Under the pieces are notes generated by a model. The model saw nothing but the letters and a program-made list of their open reading frames with translations. It did not search any database and was not told the origin of the DNA. A DNA stretch of 64,000 nt from CAADGU01 sp964581605. GTDB lineage: Bacteria; Chloroflexota; Anaerolineae; Promineifilales; Promineifilaceae. The position numbers were made by a program, and so were the translations under genes. The first letter of the stretch is position 1, and the number at the start of each line of letters is the position of its first letter. The stretch lies in contig CAZOPF010000003.1 of assembly GCA_964581605.1 (NCBI GenBank), positions 1 to 64,000 of the forward strand. The letters run 5' to 3'. Positions 23,277-31,578 of the stretch are shown here, piece by piece.

Positions 23277-24410
23277 TTACCGCCCAAAATGCATGGGCAT
23301 AATGATGTGCATGAAGTCTGTATCGCCTACAGGTTTGATGACGCCGGGGTCCATGGGGCCGGTCGTTTCCAGCGCCACCTGGGGCGTATCAATCACGCTC
23401 AAAACATCCGTCATATACTTCACGTTGAAAGCGATTTCGACGGGATCGCCGTTGACCATGGCGTCAATTTGGGCCACATTATCGCCGGTTTCAGTGCTGG
23501 TGGCGGCGACGATGGCAAAACCGGGGGTGATTTCGTCACCGGGATCAATTTTGACGCGGGCGGTATGGCTGGATTCGCGGGCAAAAATTTCGGCCGTTTT
23601 ACACGCTTTGCGGAAATCGGCCGTACCCATGACAGTGCGGGTATTGTGACGTTTAGGCACAATGGGGGTGTAATCGGGGAAACTGCCATCAATGAGTTGC
23701 GAAACCAGGACGATATTTTCCATGTCAAAAATAATCTGGTTGCGTCCTTCGGGCAGTGATATGTAAATCGCTTCCTGGTCGTCACTGATGATGCGCCCCA
23801 GTTCGTTGAGGGCACGCGCCGGAATGAGCACGGCCGTGCGTTTATCCACTGAGCCAGGAATATGCGCCGATTTCATGGAGAGACGAAAACCGTCGGTAGC
23901 TACCATCAACACCTGGCTGTCGTCAAATGTGGTGGAGACGCCAGTGAGCGTGGGGCGTGTGTCGTCAGTAGCGGCGGCGAGAGCGACCTGGCCGATCATT
24001 TGTTTGAACACGGCCGTTTCCACCCGAATACGACTTTTTTGGTCTGGCTTGGGCACCAGGGGGAACTCCTGGGCGTCAATCCCTTTGATGTTGGCCTCCG
24101 TGCGGGCACAGGTGATATGTAACGTCTGGGTGCGCTCATTGAGCATCAACTCCACGCGCTCTTGCGGAAGCTGGCTCACCAGATCATTCAACGTCCGCGC
24201 CGGGACGGTAATAGCCCCATCCTCTTCCACTTTGGCCCCAATCCAGCAGGTAACCACAATTTCCAAATTGGTAGCAGAGAGTTTGAGACGGCCGTTGTCC
24301 GTCTCTAACAACACATTCGCCAACACCGGCAGCGTAGACCGGGTGCTGACGGCGCGTCCTACAATACTTAACCCTTTTGCCAGATTTTCTTGTAAACAGG
24401 AGACTTTCAT
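23277..24410 (-). CDS. dnaN: DNA polymerase III beta subunit (sliding clamp)
   Basis: 377 residues, normal for the bacterial clamp that tethers the replicative polymerase to DNA. Three repeated clamp domains can be followed. The opening MKVSCLQENLAKGLSIVGRAVSTRSTLPVLANV and the closing HIIMPMHFGR, equivalent to the family's VIMPM end, are diagnostic. The ATG at 24410 has a purine-rich site AAGGGAGAGAGG. It is not next to dnaA or recF here, as is common in Chloroflexota. The upstream divergent region holds a 16-bp-arm hairpin (24511-24548). Confidence 0.96.
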   Translation of the reverse strand: MKVSCLQENLAKGLSIVGRAVSTRSTLPVLANVLLETDNGRLKLSATNLEIVVTCWIGAKVEEDGAITVPARTLNDLVSQLPQERVELMLNERTQTLHITCARTEANIKGIDAQEFPLVPKPDQKSRIRVETAVFKQMIGQVALAAATDDTRPTLTGVSTTFDDSQVLMVATDGFRLSMKSAHIPGSVDKRTAVLIPARALNELGRIISDDQEAIYISLPEGRNQIIFDMENIVLVSQLIDGSFPDYTPIVPKRHNTRTVMGTADFRKACKTAEIFARESSHTARVKIDPGDEITPGFAIVAATSTETGDNVAQIDAMVNGDPVEIAFNVKYMTDVLSVIDTPQVALETTGPMDPGVIKPVGDTDFMHIIMPMHFGR

Positions 24411-24510
24411 ACCCTCTCTCCCTTAAAAAAGTTTTGTTGTAATATCCCGCACGGTTGATGATGGGTAGTATAACGGAGGATGGGTGAAGTTGCAATATGT
24501 GCTGTGGTGG

Positions 24511-24548
24511 TTAGTGGCTGGTGGCTGCCACTAGCCACCAGCCACTAA
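24511..24548. repeat. TGGCTGGTGGCT palindrome between divergent genes
   Basis: TTAGTGGCTGGTGGCT (24511-24526) and AGCCACCAGCCACTAA (24533-24548) are exact complements around GCCACT. The region is divergent (dnaN leftward, membrane protein rightward), so a role as ordinary terminator does not fit. Confidence 0.7.
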
Positions 24549-24592
24549 TCAGGATGTTGCCAGAAATGGCGTGGCGGTTTACAAATAGAGGT

Positions 24593-25324
24593 ATGGCGGT
24601 TATAGCACCTTCTCCTCTCGTTCTCCATGCAGATCAGGAACACAGCGGGCTGCGCACGGCCGTAATCCTTCTTCTTTTCGTTTGTATCGCCCTCTTCTTC
24701 ACGCTGCTCAACACGCTTTGGCCGGAAATTGCCCCGCGCCGACTGGTGGATTTTACTTTTGTCATCGCCTGTGCCGGTTCATTGGTGTTGGCGCTGGCGG
24801 CCGTGTGGGGCATCGAACAGGGCCTCAAGCGCGTCTGGCATAGCGGCCGGGTGCTGACCCTGGACGAAAACGGCATCCAGGTGCAGGACATGGATTTGCC
24901 ACCCTATGCCCTGAGCTGGAATGGCAATATGAATCAACTGTATTGGCGCTTTGTTCTCAAGGGGTACAAACGAGGTGGCCGGGAACGGCGCGTGCCGGAA
25001 AAGTGGGTTTGCCTGGCAATGCAAGTGCAAGAAGGGGAAAACCGGGTGATCGCCTACACCTATATTGCTCCTAAAAAAGCGGAGGAGGTGATGACGCAAT
25101 ACGGCCGTGTCCATTTCCATGAAATCTACCCCGCCGATGTGTACGCCACCGACGCCCGTAGCCGTTTTTCGATACCCAGTCGCCCGGAAAAAATCCCCGC
25201 CGACGTATTGGCCGGTAAAGACGGCAAACAGTGGCTGGCTGAACAACGTCGTTGGTTAGAAGGTTTTGAATTGACAAACAAAGACTTTGAAAGGTTTATG
25301 ATGACAGTAAATAGTAAGCAGTGA
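24593..25324 (+). CDS. Uncharacterised two-segment membrane protein
   Basis: 243 residues from the ATG at 24593 with AGAGGT close upstream. Two hydrophobic segments (TAVILLLFVCIALFFTLLN and FVIACAGSLVLALAAVWG) are followed by a soluble domain that begins GRVLTLDENGIQVQD, like membrane-proximal PH-type domains, and ends with KQWLAEQRRWLEGFELTNKDFERFM. I do not recognise a named family. The last residues (VNSKQ) and the stop are encoded by a GAGCAGT-family repeat. It precedes the acyl-CoA dehydrogenase gene on the same strand, separated by that repeat. Confidence 0.7.
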   Translation: MAVIAPSPLVLHADQEHSGLRTAVILLLFVCIALFFTLLNTLWPEIAPRRLVDFTFVIACAGSLVLALAAVWGIEQGLKRVWHSGRVLTLDENGIQVQDMDLPPYALSWNGNMNQLYWRFVLKGYKRGGRERRVPEKWVCLAMQVQEGENRVIAYTYIAPKKAEEVMTQYGRVHFHEIYPADVYATDARSRFSIPSRPEKIPADVLAGKDGKQWLAEQRRWLEGFELTNKDFERFMMTVNSKQ

Positions 25325-25379
25325 ACAGTAAACAGTAAAGAGAATTGGCTGTTTACCGCTGACTGTTCACTGTTCACTT
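25304..25379. repeat. Stutter palindrome, GAGCAGT family, copy 4
   Basis: AGTAAATAGTAAGCAGTGAA faces TTCACTGTTCACTTCCC-type words. Its left half encodes the C-terminus of the preceding protein. Confidence 0.7.
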
Positions 25380-25397
25380 CCCACGGAGACTCTCACT

Positions 25398-26561
25398 ATG
25401 TTTGACTTTATCACCGAAGAACATCGCATGATTCAGCAAGAAGCACGCCGTTTTGCCCAACAGGAAATCGCCCCCATCGCCGCCCACCACGACGAAACGG
25501 GCGAATTTCCCATCGAGACGGTGCGCAAAATGGGGCAGTTGGGCTTTATGGGTATTGAAGTGCCAGAGCAGTACGGTGGCATCGGCATGGATACATTGGC
25601 CTATGCCCTGGCGCTCATAGAAATCTGCAAAGCAGACGCCAGCCACGGCACGATAATGTCCGTCAACAACTCCCTCTACTGTCATGGCATTATGAAGTAC
25701 GGTACGGAAGCGCAGCGCCAAAAATACCTGGTTCCTGTCGCCAGCGGCGAAAAAATTGGCGCATACAGTCTGACGGAGCCGATGAGCGGCAGCGACGCCA
25801 GCACGATGCGCAGTCGGGCGGTGTTGAATGAAGCCGGGACGCATTATGTGATCAACGGCCGTAAATCCTGGGTAACATCCGCCCCCTATGCCGACATCAT
25901 CGTCCTCTTCGCCCCCACCCACCCCGACAAAGGGGCCAGCGGCATCACCGCCTTCCTCATTGAAACGGACCAGCCCGGTTTTGAACGGGGCAAAACAGAA
26001 CCCAAAATGGGCATCCGCGCCAGCGCCACCAGCGAAATCATCTTCGACAACTACCATTGCCCGGTGGAGAACCGGCTGGGCCAGGAAGGCGAAGGGTTTA
26101 AAATTGCCATGACGGTGCTGGATGCCGGGCGTATTGGCATCGCCTCCCAGGCGCAGGGCATTGCCGAAGCTGCGCTGGAAGCCTCTATTGCCTATGCGCA
26201 AGAACGGGAAGCGTTTGGGCAAAAAATAGGCCAGTTCCAGATGATCCAGCAAAAGCTGGCGGACATGAAAACCCGCGTAGAGGCCAGCCGGTTGCTCATT
26301 TATCAGGCGTGTCTGGCCAAAAAGGAAGCGGCCGTCACCGGCAAGCGGTACTCGCTGGAAAGCAGCATGGCCAAGCTGTTTGCCAGCGAAACGGCCAACT
26401 TCTGCGCCAAAGAAGCGATCCAGATTCACGGCGGCATGGGCTACAGCAAAGAAATGCCCCTGGAACGGTATTACCGCGACGCCAAAATCACCGAAATCTA
26501 CGAAGGCACCAGCGAAATCCAACGCATGGTCATCGCCCGCAGCCTGACGGGATTACGGTAA
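25398..26561 (+). CDS. Acyl-CoA dehydrogenase, short-chain (butyryl-CoA dehydrogenase-like)
   Basis: 387 residues, standard for this FAD enzyme that oxidises acyl-CoA to trans-2-enoyl-CoA and passes electrons to ETF. Seen: SLTEPMSGSDAS and GRKSWVTSA flavin-binding signatures, QAQGIAEAALEASIAYAQEREAFGQKIG, QIHGGMGYSKE, and the catalytic glutamate in IYEGTSEIQRMVIAR near residue 368, as in short-chain and butyryl enzymes. The ATG at 25398 follows GGAGACTCTCACT. EtfA/EtfB at 7655-9473 could be its acceptor. Fits with AbfD (crotonyl-CoA) in a C4-acid pathway. Confidence 0.95.
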   Translation: MFDFITEEHRMIQQEARRFAQQEIAPIAAHHDETGEFPIETVRKMGQLGFMGIEVPEQYGGIGMDTLAYALALIEICKADASHGTIMSVNNSLYCHGIMKYGTEAQRQKYLVPVASGEKIGAYSLTEPMSGSDASTMRSRAVLNEAGTHYVINGRKSWVTSAPYADIIVLFAPTHPDKGASGITAFLIETDQPGFERGKTEPKMGIRASATSEIIFDNYHCPVENRLGQEGEGFKIAMTVLDAGRIGIASQAQGIAEAALEASIAYAQEREAFGQKIGQFQMIQQKLADMKTRVEASRLLIYQACLAKKEAAVTGKRYSLESSMAKLFASETANFCAKEAIQIHGGMGYSKEMPLERYYRDAKITEIYEGTSEIQRMVIARSLTGLR

Positions 26562-26611
26562 TAATTGACACAAGTTTGCCCGAAGCAGCATCATCTCACA
26601 CGAGGAGTAAT

Positions 26612-26866
26612 ATGATGCTTGTAGCGATTGAAGGCGTGTATCGTCGGGGCAAGATTGAACTAAAAGAAGTTCCGCGTGATATGGATGAAGGGACGCGGGT
26701 GGTTGTCACCTTTCTCCCGGCCAATGGCATAGACTTGCAATCTCGTGGCATCAATGAAACGGAAGCAGCCAAGTTGCGCGGCAGTCTGGCTGCATTTGCC
26801 GAAGATTGGGATGACCTGGAAATGAGCGTATATGACAACTACGATGCGGCCAACACCAACCTGTAA
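26612..26866 (+). CDS. Antitoxin-like protein preceding a broken PemK toxin
   Basis: 84 residues from the ATG at 26612 with ribosome site CGAGGAG. The N-terminus (VAIEGVYRRGKIELKEVPRDMDEGTRVVVTFLP) forms the short beta unit found in small antitoxins of cyanobacteria and Chloroflexota. The acidic C-terminus (EDWDDLEMSVYDNYDAANTNL) would bind toxin. It overlaps the start of the PemK-like gene by 35 bases. Since the toxin is frameshifted, this may be a surviving antitoxin. Confidence 0.7.
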   Translation: MMLVAIEGVYRRGKIELKEVPRDMDEGTRVVVTFLPANGIDLQSRGINETEAAKLRGSLAAFAEDWDDLEMSVYDNYDAANTNL

Positions 26867-27195
26867 ACGTGGTGATGTTGTGCTGGTTCTCTTTCCAGAT
26901 TCAAATTTGCGCACAGCTAAACTCCGTCCGGCATTGATCATACAAAGGGATGACCTCAGGTCTATCGCAAGTCATTGTAGCCATGATTACGAGTAAAACA
27001 TTTCGTGCCAATCATCAAAGTCGTATCGCCATTATGCTTTCATCGGCCGAAGGGAAACGATCCGGGCTACTCACAGATTCTGTGGTGATGACAGATAATC
27101 TAGCCACGATTATGGACACGGCCGTTGACCGTATAATCGGGTCGCTCCCCATGATCAAAGTAGATGCGGCTTTGCGACATACATTGAATTTGTGA
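26832..27195 (+). pseudogene. PemK/MazF-family toxin gene with a frameshift
   Basis: From the ATG at 26832 the frame reads TCKRGDVVLVLFPDSNLRTAKLRPALIIQRDDL, a clear PemK N-terminal half, then loses similarity and stops at the TAA near 26996. In the next frame from about 26950 the family resumes (SGLSQVIVAMITSKTFRANHQSRIAI, then SVVMTDNLATI) and runs to the TGA at 27195. A single indel near 26950 therefore splits the toxin. It could be decay, an assembly error, or much less likely programmed frameshifting. The antitoxin gene upstream is intact. Confidence 0.8.
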
Positions 27196-27197
27196 GT

Positions 27198-27240
27198 TAG
27201 CCTACGTTTGCCCGGCGAAACGCCAGGCAAGCGTAGGCTA
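27198..27240. terminator. Terminator between PemK remnant and pyrB
   Basis: TAGCCTACGTTTGCC (27198-27212) and GGCAAGCGTAGGCTA (27226-27240) pair over 15 positions with one G-T, flanked by A/T-rich sequence. It serves two convergent genes. Confidence 0.7.
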
Positions 27241-27248
27241 TTGAAAAA

Positions 27249-28235
27249 TTACGCCTTGCCTAACACGGCCGCCAGCAAAGCCATGCGAATGTACATCCCA
27301 TTTTTCACCTGGCGGAAGTAGGCGGCGCGGGGGTCCTTGTCTACGTTGTAATGAATTTCGCCCACACGCGGCAGCGGGTGCATGACAATCATCTTCTTTT
27401 TTGCCTTTTCCATCAGGTCGGCCGTAATTTCATAGAAATTTTTCACTTCCTCATACTGCGCCAGGTCAGAGAAGCGCTCTTTTTGCACGCGGGTCACATA
27501 GAGCACATCGGCGTTTTGAATGACATCGGCCACATCGTGTGTTTCACGGGTATCCACGCCCGCGTCAATCACCTGGTTCATCACCGTTAGCGGCAGGCGC
27601 AGGATTTCCGGGGAGACGAAGCGCAGGCTGACGTTGTAGCCAAGCAACAATTTGGTGAGGGAGTGAACGGTACGGCCGTAGCGCAAATCTCCCACCATCG
27701 CTACCTTTAACCCATCAATCTGCCCCAATTCGTCCTGAATGGTAAACAAATCCAGCAATGCCTGGGTGGGGTGTTCCCCTGGCCCATCCCCGGCATTGAT
27801 GACAGGCACATCGGCATAATCGGCGGCCAGTTTGGCCGCCCCAATCTCCGGGTGGCGCAGCACAATCACATCCGAATACTGCTCCAATGTGCGTATCGTG
27901 TCCGCCAGCGTCTCCCCTTTGCTTACCGAGCTAAACTGCACACCCTGGGTAATGGGAATGACGCTGCCGCCCAGCCGCTCCATGGCGGCAATAAACGAGG
28001 AACTGGTGCGGGTACTCGGTTCGTAAAAGAGGCAGCTTAACACCTGCCCCTTCAACAAATCCGCGCCATGCACGCGCTGCACCATCTCCCGCATTTCACG
28101 GGCGCGGGCAAAGATGTATTCGATCTTCTCCTGGTCAAACTGCGCCACCGACAGGATGTCCATGCCCGTCAACCCATTACCCACATCCGGGGTAGACTGC
28201 ATTTCCTCAAAGTTAAACAATGGTTTCAGTTGCAT
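27249..28235 (-). CDS. pyrB: Aspartate carbamoyltransferase catalytic subunit
   Basis: 328 residues from the ATG at 28235, chosen because GAGGAGA lies at the right distance and the longer TTG start would include it. Carbamoyl-phosphate site: FYEPSTRTSSSF; later HPTQALLDL and MHPLPR. It condenses carbamoyl phosphate with aspartate in pyrimidine synthesis. The regulatory subunit PyrI is not nearby. It follows pyrC on the same strand with a TCATTCC-family repeat between. The pair is probably one unit controlled from upstream of pyrC. Confidence 0.96.
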   Translation of the reverse strand: MQLKPLFNFEEMQSTPDVGNGLTGMDILSVAQFDQEKIEYIFARAREMREMVQRVHGADLLKGQVLSCLFYEPSTRTSSSFIAAMERLGGSVIPITQGVQFSSVSKGETLADTIRTLEQYSDVIVLRHPEIGAAKLAADYADVPVINAGDGPGEHPTQALLDLFTIQDELGQIDGLKVAMVGDLRYGRTVHSLTKLLLGYNVSLRFVSPEILRLPLTVMNQVIDAGVDTRETHDVADVIQNADVLYVTRVQKERFSDLAQYEEVKNFYEITADLMEKAKKKMIVMHPLPRVGEIHYNVDKDPRAAYFRQVKNGMYIRMALLAAVLGKA

Positions 28236-28261
28236 TTTGTCTCTCCTCAACTATTTTCTTG

Positions 28262-28349
28262 TGTCATTCCAAGCGGAGTCTTCGGAGCGAGGAATCCCTC
28301 TCTTGCAGTAGTGGGAAAGATTCCTCCTCGAAGACTCGTCGGAATGACA
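28262..28349. repeat. Dispersed repeat, TCATTCCGAA family, copy 2
   Basis: Begins GTCATTCCAAGCGGAGTCTT and ends AAGACTCGTCGGAATGAC, with GAGGAATCC and GATTCCTC inside. The same architecture is seen at 4097-4187. It lies between pyrC and pyrB. Confidence 0.7.
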
Positions 28350-28358
28350 ATCACATCA

Positions 28359-29417
28359 TTACACAATCACCTTCCCCGATCCTGGCTGTGCCAGAACCTT
28401 CCCATCTTCATACACCACCTGTCCCCGCAGCACCACTCGTTTAACGCGCCCGGCGACGCTGCGACCGTGAAACGGCGTCCAGCCACACTTACTGTGCATC
28501 GTCTCATGGTGAATGACGGTCGGCGTCATTTCCACTTCCACGTGGGTGTCTGGCTGCTCCGGCAAATGGTACAGGCGGCGGGGGTTGCTGTGCATCAGTT
28601 GGATGAGGCGACTGAGGGTGAGGCGGTTTTCGGTCACGGCCGTGAGCAGCAACACCAGTGACGTTTCCAATCCCGCCACACCCGGCGGCGGATTGTCTGA
28701 CTGCTTCTCCGCCAGCGTATGCGGCGCGTGGTCAGTGGCAATACAATCCACCGTATCATGCAGATGCGACCATAGCGCGGCCACATCGTCCAGCGACCCC
28801 AGCACCGGCCGCATATCCGCCAGCATCCCCAACCGTTCCCGATCGGTCACATCCATAAACAGGTGATGAGGTGTGACTTCACACGTCACCGGCAGCCCGC
28901 GCATCTTGGCGTCAGCGATCAGCTCAATCTCCTCGCGGCGGCTGATGTGGCAAAAATGTACCGCACGGCCGTAGGTAGCCGCCAGACCAATGCCCACCGC
29001 CACGCTCTGCTTCTCCGCGTGCATGGCGATCAGCTTCTCACGGGGCCAGGTTTTGAAACAGGCCCGCAACGTGGGCACATCCTCCACCCGCAATTTGCCA
29101 AAGGTGTCGTTCAGGTAAATCTTGAGCGCAACCGCATAGGGGGCCAATGCAGGCAGTTGCTCAATTTGTTCCGGGCTGGCCCCGGCAAAAAGGCCCACAT
29201 CACACAACACATCCCGCCGGGCGGCCGCCAGGGTATCGGCCATCACCTCTGGCAGGGTCAGCGGCGGGGAGGTGTTGGGCATTGCCAGAATTTGGGTAAT
29301 GCCGCCAGCCAGAGCTGCGGCCGTACCCGAATAAAAATCTTCCTTATGTTCCCCACCCGGCACGCGCAGGTGCGTATGAACATCTATCAAACCAGGCAAG
29401 GTGATTGTTTCAGACAT
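28359..29417 (-). CDS. pyrC: Dihydroorotase
   Basis: 352 residues from the ATG at 29417 (ribosome site GGAGAAATGGG). Metal ligands of the amidohydrolase fold: DVHTHLRVPGGEHKEDF, the lysine in VALKIYLNDTFG, MHAEKQ, CHISRREE and the catalytic aspartate in TDHAPHTLAE. It closes carbamoyl aspartate to dihydroorotate. A strong intrinsic terminator ends only 20 bases before the start codon on the same strand, so expression probably depends on read-through (attenuation). pyrB follows. Confidence 0.93.
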   Translation of the reverse strand: MSETITLPGLIDVHTHLRVPGGEHKEDFYSGTAAALAGGITQILAMPNTSPPLTLPEVMADTLAAARRDVLCDVGLFAGASPEQIEQLPALAPYAVALKIYLNDTFGKLRVEDVPTLRACFKTWPREKLIAMHAEKQSVAVGIGLAATYGRAVHFCHISRREEIELIADAKMRGLPVTCEVTPHHLFMDVTDRERLGMLADMRPVLGSLDDVAALWSHLHDTVDCIATDHAPHTLAEKQSDNPPPGVAGLETSLVLLLTAVTENRLTLSRLIQLMHSNPRRLYHLPEQPDTHVEVEMTPTVIHHETMHSKCGWTPFHGRSVAGRVKRVVLRGQVVYEDGKVLAQPGSGKVIV

Positions 29418-29437
29418 CCCATTTCTCCGTAACAGGC

Positions 29438-29471
29438 AAAAAAAAAGCCTGATCCCCAAAAGGATCAGGCT
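29438..29471 (-). terminator. Intrinsic terminator/attenuator just upstream of pyrC
   Basis: On the minus strand AGCCTGATCC, a six-base loop and GGATCAGGCT (10-bp perfect stem) are followed by nine U residues. No minus-strand gene lies directly upstream, and pyrC begins 20 bases downstream, so it is more likely an attenuator in the pyr leader than the end of another gene. Confidence 0.75.
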
Positions 29472-29865
29472 CACAATTTTTTATAGAAGAGGGAAGCATA
29501 TGGCTTCTTGCCCCATTTATACTTTTTTCCGGTTAACCAGGCCATCTTGCCAACCCTCGTGTTGTGATGTGTGCCATGAATGCACCGGGACGCTATGGTA
29601 ACACCACAATAAGCGCCCGGCAAGGGCAGAATTGTGTTGCAGCAAGTTGAACGATGAAATATGCCTTTTGTTGCCACCAGATTCCATCCCGCGGCCGATA
29701 CAAAAACTTGCTCAAGCAGGTTATAAAGCCGCCCCTAACCCGCTAAAGCGCGTTTTATATGGTGGGCTGCCTGGCACTGCTCACCAAAACTGCACAACCG
29801 AAACCATCAGTTGCATGAATAGAACATTTGTACTATCATCCTGACTGGGCGTAATGAAGGAGCTT
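29472..29865. other. Leader region between pyrC terminator and the small membrane protein gene
   Basis: About 390 bases without a firm gene. On the minus strand there are short open frames just before the attenuator, one of which (ending GKKPYASLFYKKL) stops at the foot of the terminator stem and another reads MAHITTRGLARWPG. They could be leader peptides but nothing proves translation. I see no PyrR-binding consensus. The right part holds the ribosome site of the 29866 gene. Confidence 0.4.
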
Positions 29866-30087
29866 ATGGACGGTTCAGAATTGATTGTGGCTTTGTTTGC
29901 TTTGGTGTTCCTGGCCTTTTGCCTGACGGCCATTGCTGTTATTGCCATGAGTAAAGATAAGGATGACGTAGCCGACAAAAGCGTCTCCGCTTTACGCCGG
30001 CTTAAATCTGAGTATTTGCGACCAACAGCAAGTCTGGAAGAACAAAAAGCCTCTGAAGAGGACGAAGAGGGCGGAGCGCCCCCTTAA
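29866..30087 (+). CDS. Small single-pass membrane protein
   Basis: 73 residues from the ATG at 29866, which has the strong site AAGGAG. A hydrophobic segment (LIVALFALVFLAFCLTAIAVIAM) is followed by a charged cytoplasmic tail that ends in an acidic run (SEEDEEGGAPP). No family recognised. It stands alone on this strand and is closed by a 13-bp hairpin. Confidence 0.6.
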   Translation: MDGSELIVALFALVFLAFCLTAIAVIAMSKDKDDVADKSVSALRRLKSEYLRPTASLEEQKASEEDEEGGAPP

Positions 30088-30092
30088 AAACG

Positions 30093-30130
30093 GGAGATGG
30101 GGAGATTAATCTCGATTTCTCCCCATCTCC
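30093..30130. terminator. Hairpin between convergent genes
   Basis: GGAGATGGGGAGA (30093-30105) and TCTCCCCATCTCC (30118-30130) are perfect complements with a 12-base loop, placed between the convergent genes ending at 30087 and 30141. Confidence 0.7.
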
Positions 30131-30140
30131 TTATCCCCGC

Positions 30141-30677
30141 CTACGCCTCCGTTTTGGGCGCGTTCTCGCCAGTGGCGGGCAGGGGTTTGTGCCCACTCAG
30201 GGAGCGCTTCAAGGTTTCTTCAGCATCTTCCGCCAGTGTGGAGTGCAGCACTTTGCCTTCATATTGCCGTAGGGCGGCCAACGCAATATCTACATTAGCC
30301 GAGCGTACCACAATGAAGAGAGCAGATGTGCCTGGTTGAATAGATTCGCTGACGTCTTTGATGAAATTGTTATCCACACCCCGGTTCATCAATGCGCCCA
30401 CTGCACCACCACCCAAACCACCTACCAACATCATGCCGATTGGCCCGCCAAATAATGCGCCAACAAACAGGCCAATCAACCCACCGGCGGCAATGCCTTC
30501 TTTCGTGGTCTGGTCAACGGCATTACGGGCATGGACTTCCCCTGCTGCATCTTTGCGCACGACAACTGTATCTTCCAGGCGCATATAACCTTGATGTTGC
30601 ACGTTCTTGATGCTGTTTAGAACCTGGTCTGCCTTATCTTCACTGTCAAAGGCAATCACAATCATTTCTCTGCTCAT
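30141..30677 (-). CDS. DUF1269-family membrane protein
   Basis: 178 residues. The centre is a long glycine-rich hydrophobic hairpin (GGLIGLFVGALFGGPIGMMLVGGLGGGAVGAL) typical of DUF1269 (general-stress, glycine-zipper-like) proteins. It lies between a ferredoxin-like N-terminal part (MIVIAFDSEDKADQVLNSI) and a C-terminal part (SALFIVVRSANVDIALAALRQYEGKVLHSTL). Function is unknown; members are often stress-induced. Its gene stands alone, and the ribosome site is GGAGGATTAAACG. Confidence 0.85.
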   Translation of the reverse strand: MSREMIVIAFDSEDKADQVLNSIKNVQHQGYMRLEDTVVVRKDAAGEVHARNAVDQTTKEGIAAGGLIGLFVGALFGGPIGMMLVGGLGGGAVGALMNRGVDNNFIKDVSESIQPGTSALFIVVRSANVDIALAALRQYEGKVLHSTLAEDAEETLKRSLSGHKPLPATGENAPKTEA

Positions 30678-30765
30678 CGTTTAATCCTCCAAATCGTAAT
30701 TTTATATCCCTGTTCCAGGAACATTGTACATCTTTTACTATCAGGCAAAAACATTTGCCGGGCTG

Positions 30766-31260
30766 TTACTCCTGGAAAGCGGCCAGGTGGTCACGAATGT
30801 GCCAGAAGCTGTTTCCGGCTACGTTTAGCCAGACGGGTTGATCAGGATACCAGGCGACGCGGCCAGGTTCGATTAAATCTTCCTCAATCATGGTGGCCAC
30901 AACGGCCGTCAGCCCTTCACACGCCTCCCTATATTCCGCCAGAATCGCGGCCGCTGGCATATCCTTGTGCGTTTCAAAAATGTGGTCGTTCAGCCGGTTC
31001 ATAATCGCTTCGTCGGCCGTTCCCTCGCCGGTCAATTCGTATCCGGGCATGTACCGGGTCACCGGTTCACCGTTGATCGTTTTTTCCAGCCAGCCGGTTG
31101 CCAGCTTCATCCAGGCGGTAATGTGGGCGAGGGAATCCTTCACCGACCAATCCCCACCAGGGCCGGGATCAGCCATTTCCTCCTCGGTCAACGTTGCCAA
31201 AAATGCCTCTAACTCTTCATTTGCATTCGACATTTCGCTCAATAGTTCAAACTTGTTCAT
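30766..31260 (-). CDS. ClbS/DfsB-type DinB-fold protein
   Basis: 164 residues: MNKFELLSEMSNANEELEAFLATLTEEEM, then DWSVKDSLAHITAWM with a possible metal histidine, and the closing NSFWHIRDHLAAFQE. This matches the ClbS/DfsB branch of the DinB fold, which includes a colibactin-resistance hydrolase. ATG at 31260, with GGAGTA upstream. It lies 11 bases after the small zinc-ribbon gene on the same strand, so the two are probably co-transcribed. Confidence 0.8.
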   Translation of the reverse strand: MNKFELLSEMSNANEELEAFLATLTEEEMADPGPGGDWSVKDSLAHITAWMKLATGWLEKTINGEPVTRYMPGYELTGEGTADEAIMNRLNDHIFETHKDMPAAAILAEYREACEGLTAVVATMIEEDLIEPGRVAWYPDQPVWLNVAGNSFWHIRDHLAAFQE

Positions 31261-31271
31261 TTTCTACTCCT

Positions 31272-31520
31272 TCAGGTTATCCAATCCCGATTATGTTTGT
31301 CCCAATCACGATGGCGATAACTGCGCAGGCACTCTTTACAAATATGTGCTGATTCGACTTCACCGCTGCTACGCCAACGCCAGCGTACTGTGCCCAAATG
31401 AAAACGGCAGGTTGGCTGGTAACAAACCGGGCAAATTTCCCCTTCGGCCAACCCTTCCCCGCCGTACTGCCGCCGGGCATTGGGGTCTTTGTTGCAGATG
31501 TAGCATTGTTTGACAGACAT
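31272..31520 (-). CDS. Small zinc-ribbon protein
   Basis: 82 residues with paired cysteines: CYICNKD, CPVCYQPTC and H plus CKEC towards the end, enough for two zinc sites. The middle (HLGTVRWRWRSSGEVESAHI) is basic and aromatic. No named family is evident. Its neighbour downstream is the ClbS-like gene. The upstream gap is filled by a GGAGATT-family palindrome. Confidence 0.65.
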   Translation of the reverse strand: MSVKQCYICNKDPNARRQYGGEGLAEGEICPVCYQPTCRFHLGTVRWRWRSSGEVESAHICKECLRSYRHRDWDKHNRDWIT

Positions 31521-31521
31521 A

Positions 31522-31578
31522 GTGAGATTGGAGATTGGAGATTAAGCAGGCCTATTTAATCTCCAATTTCTACTCTCC
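31522..31578. repeat. Stutter palindrome, GGAGATTGGAGATT family, copy 2
   Basis: GTGAGATTGGAGATTGGAG faces TTTAATCTCCAATTTCTACT. It fills the gap between the hydroxyacyl-CoA dehydrogenase-like gene and the zinc-ribbon gene. Confidence 0.7.

Noticed and set aside
25374..26522. 382-codon minus-strand frame opposite the acyl-CoA dehydrogenase
   Set aside because: Shadow of a conserved gene in GC-rich sequence; composition and lack of motifs are against it.
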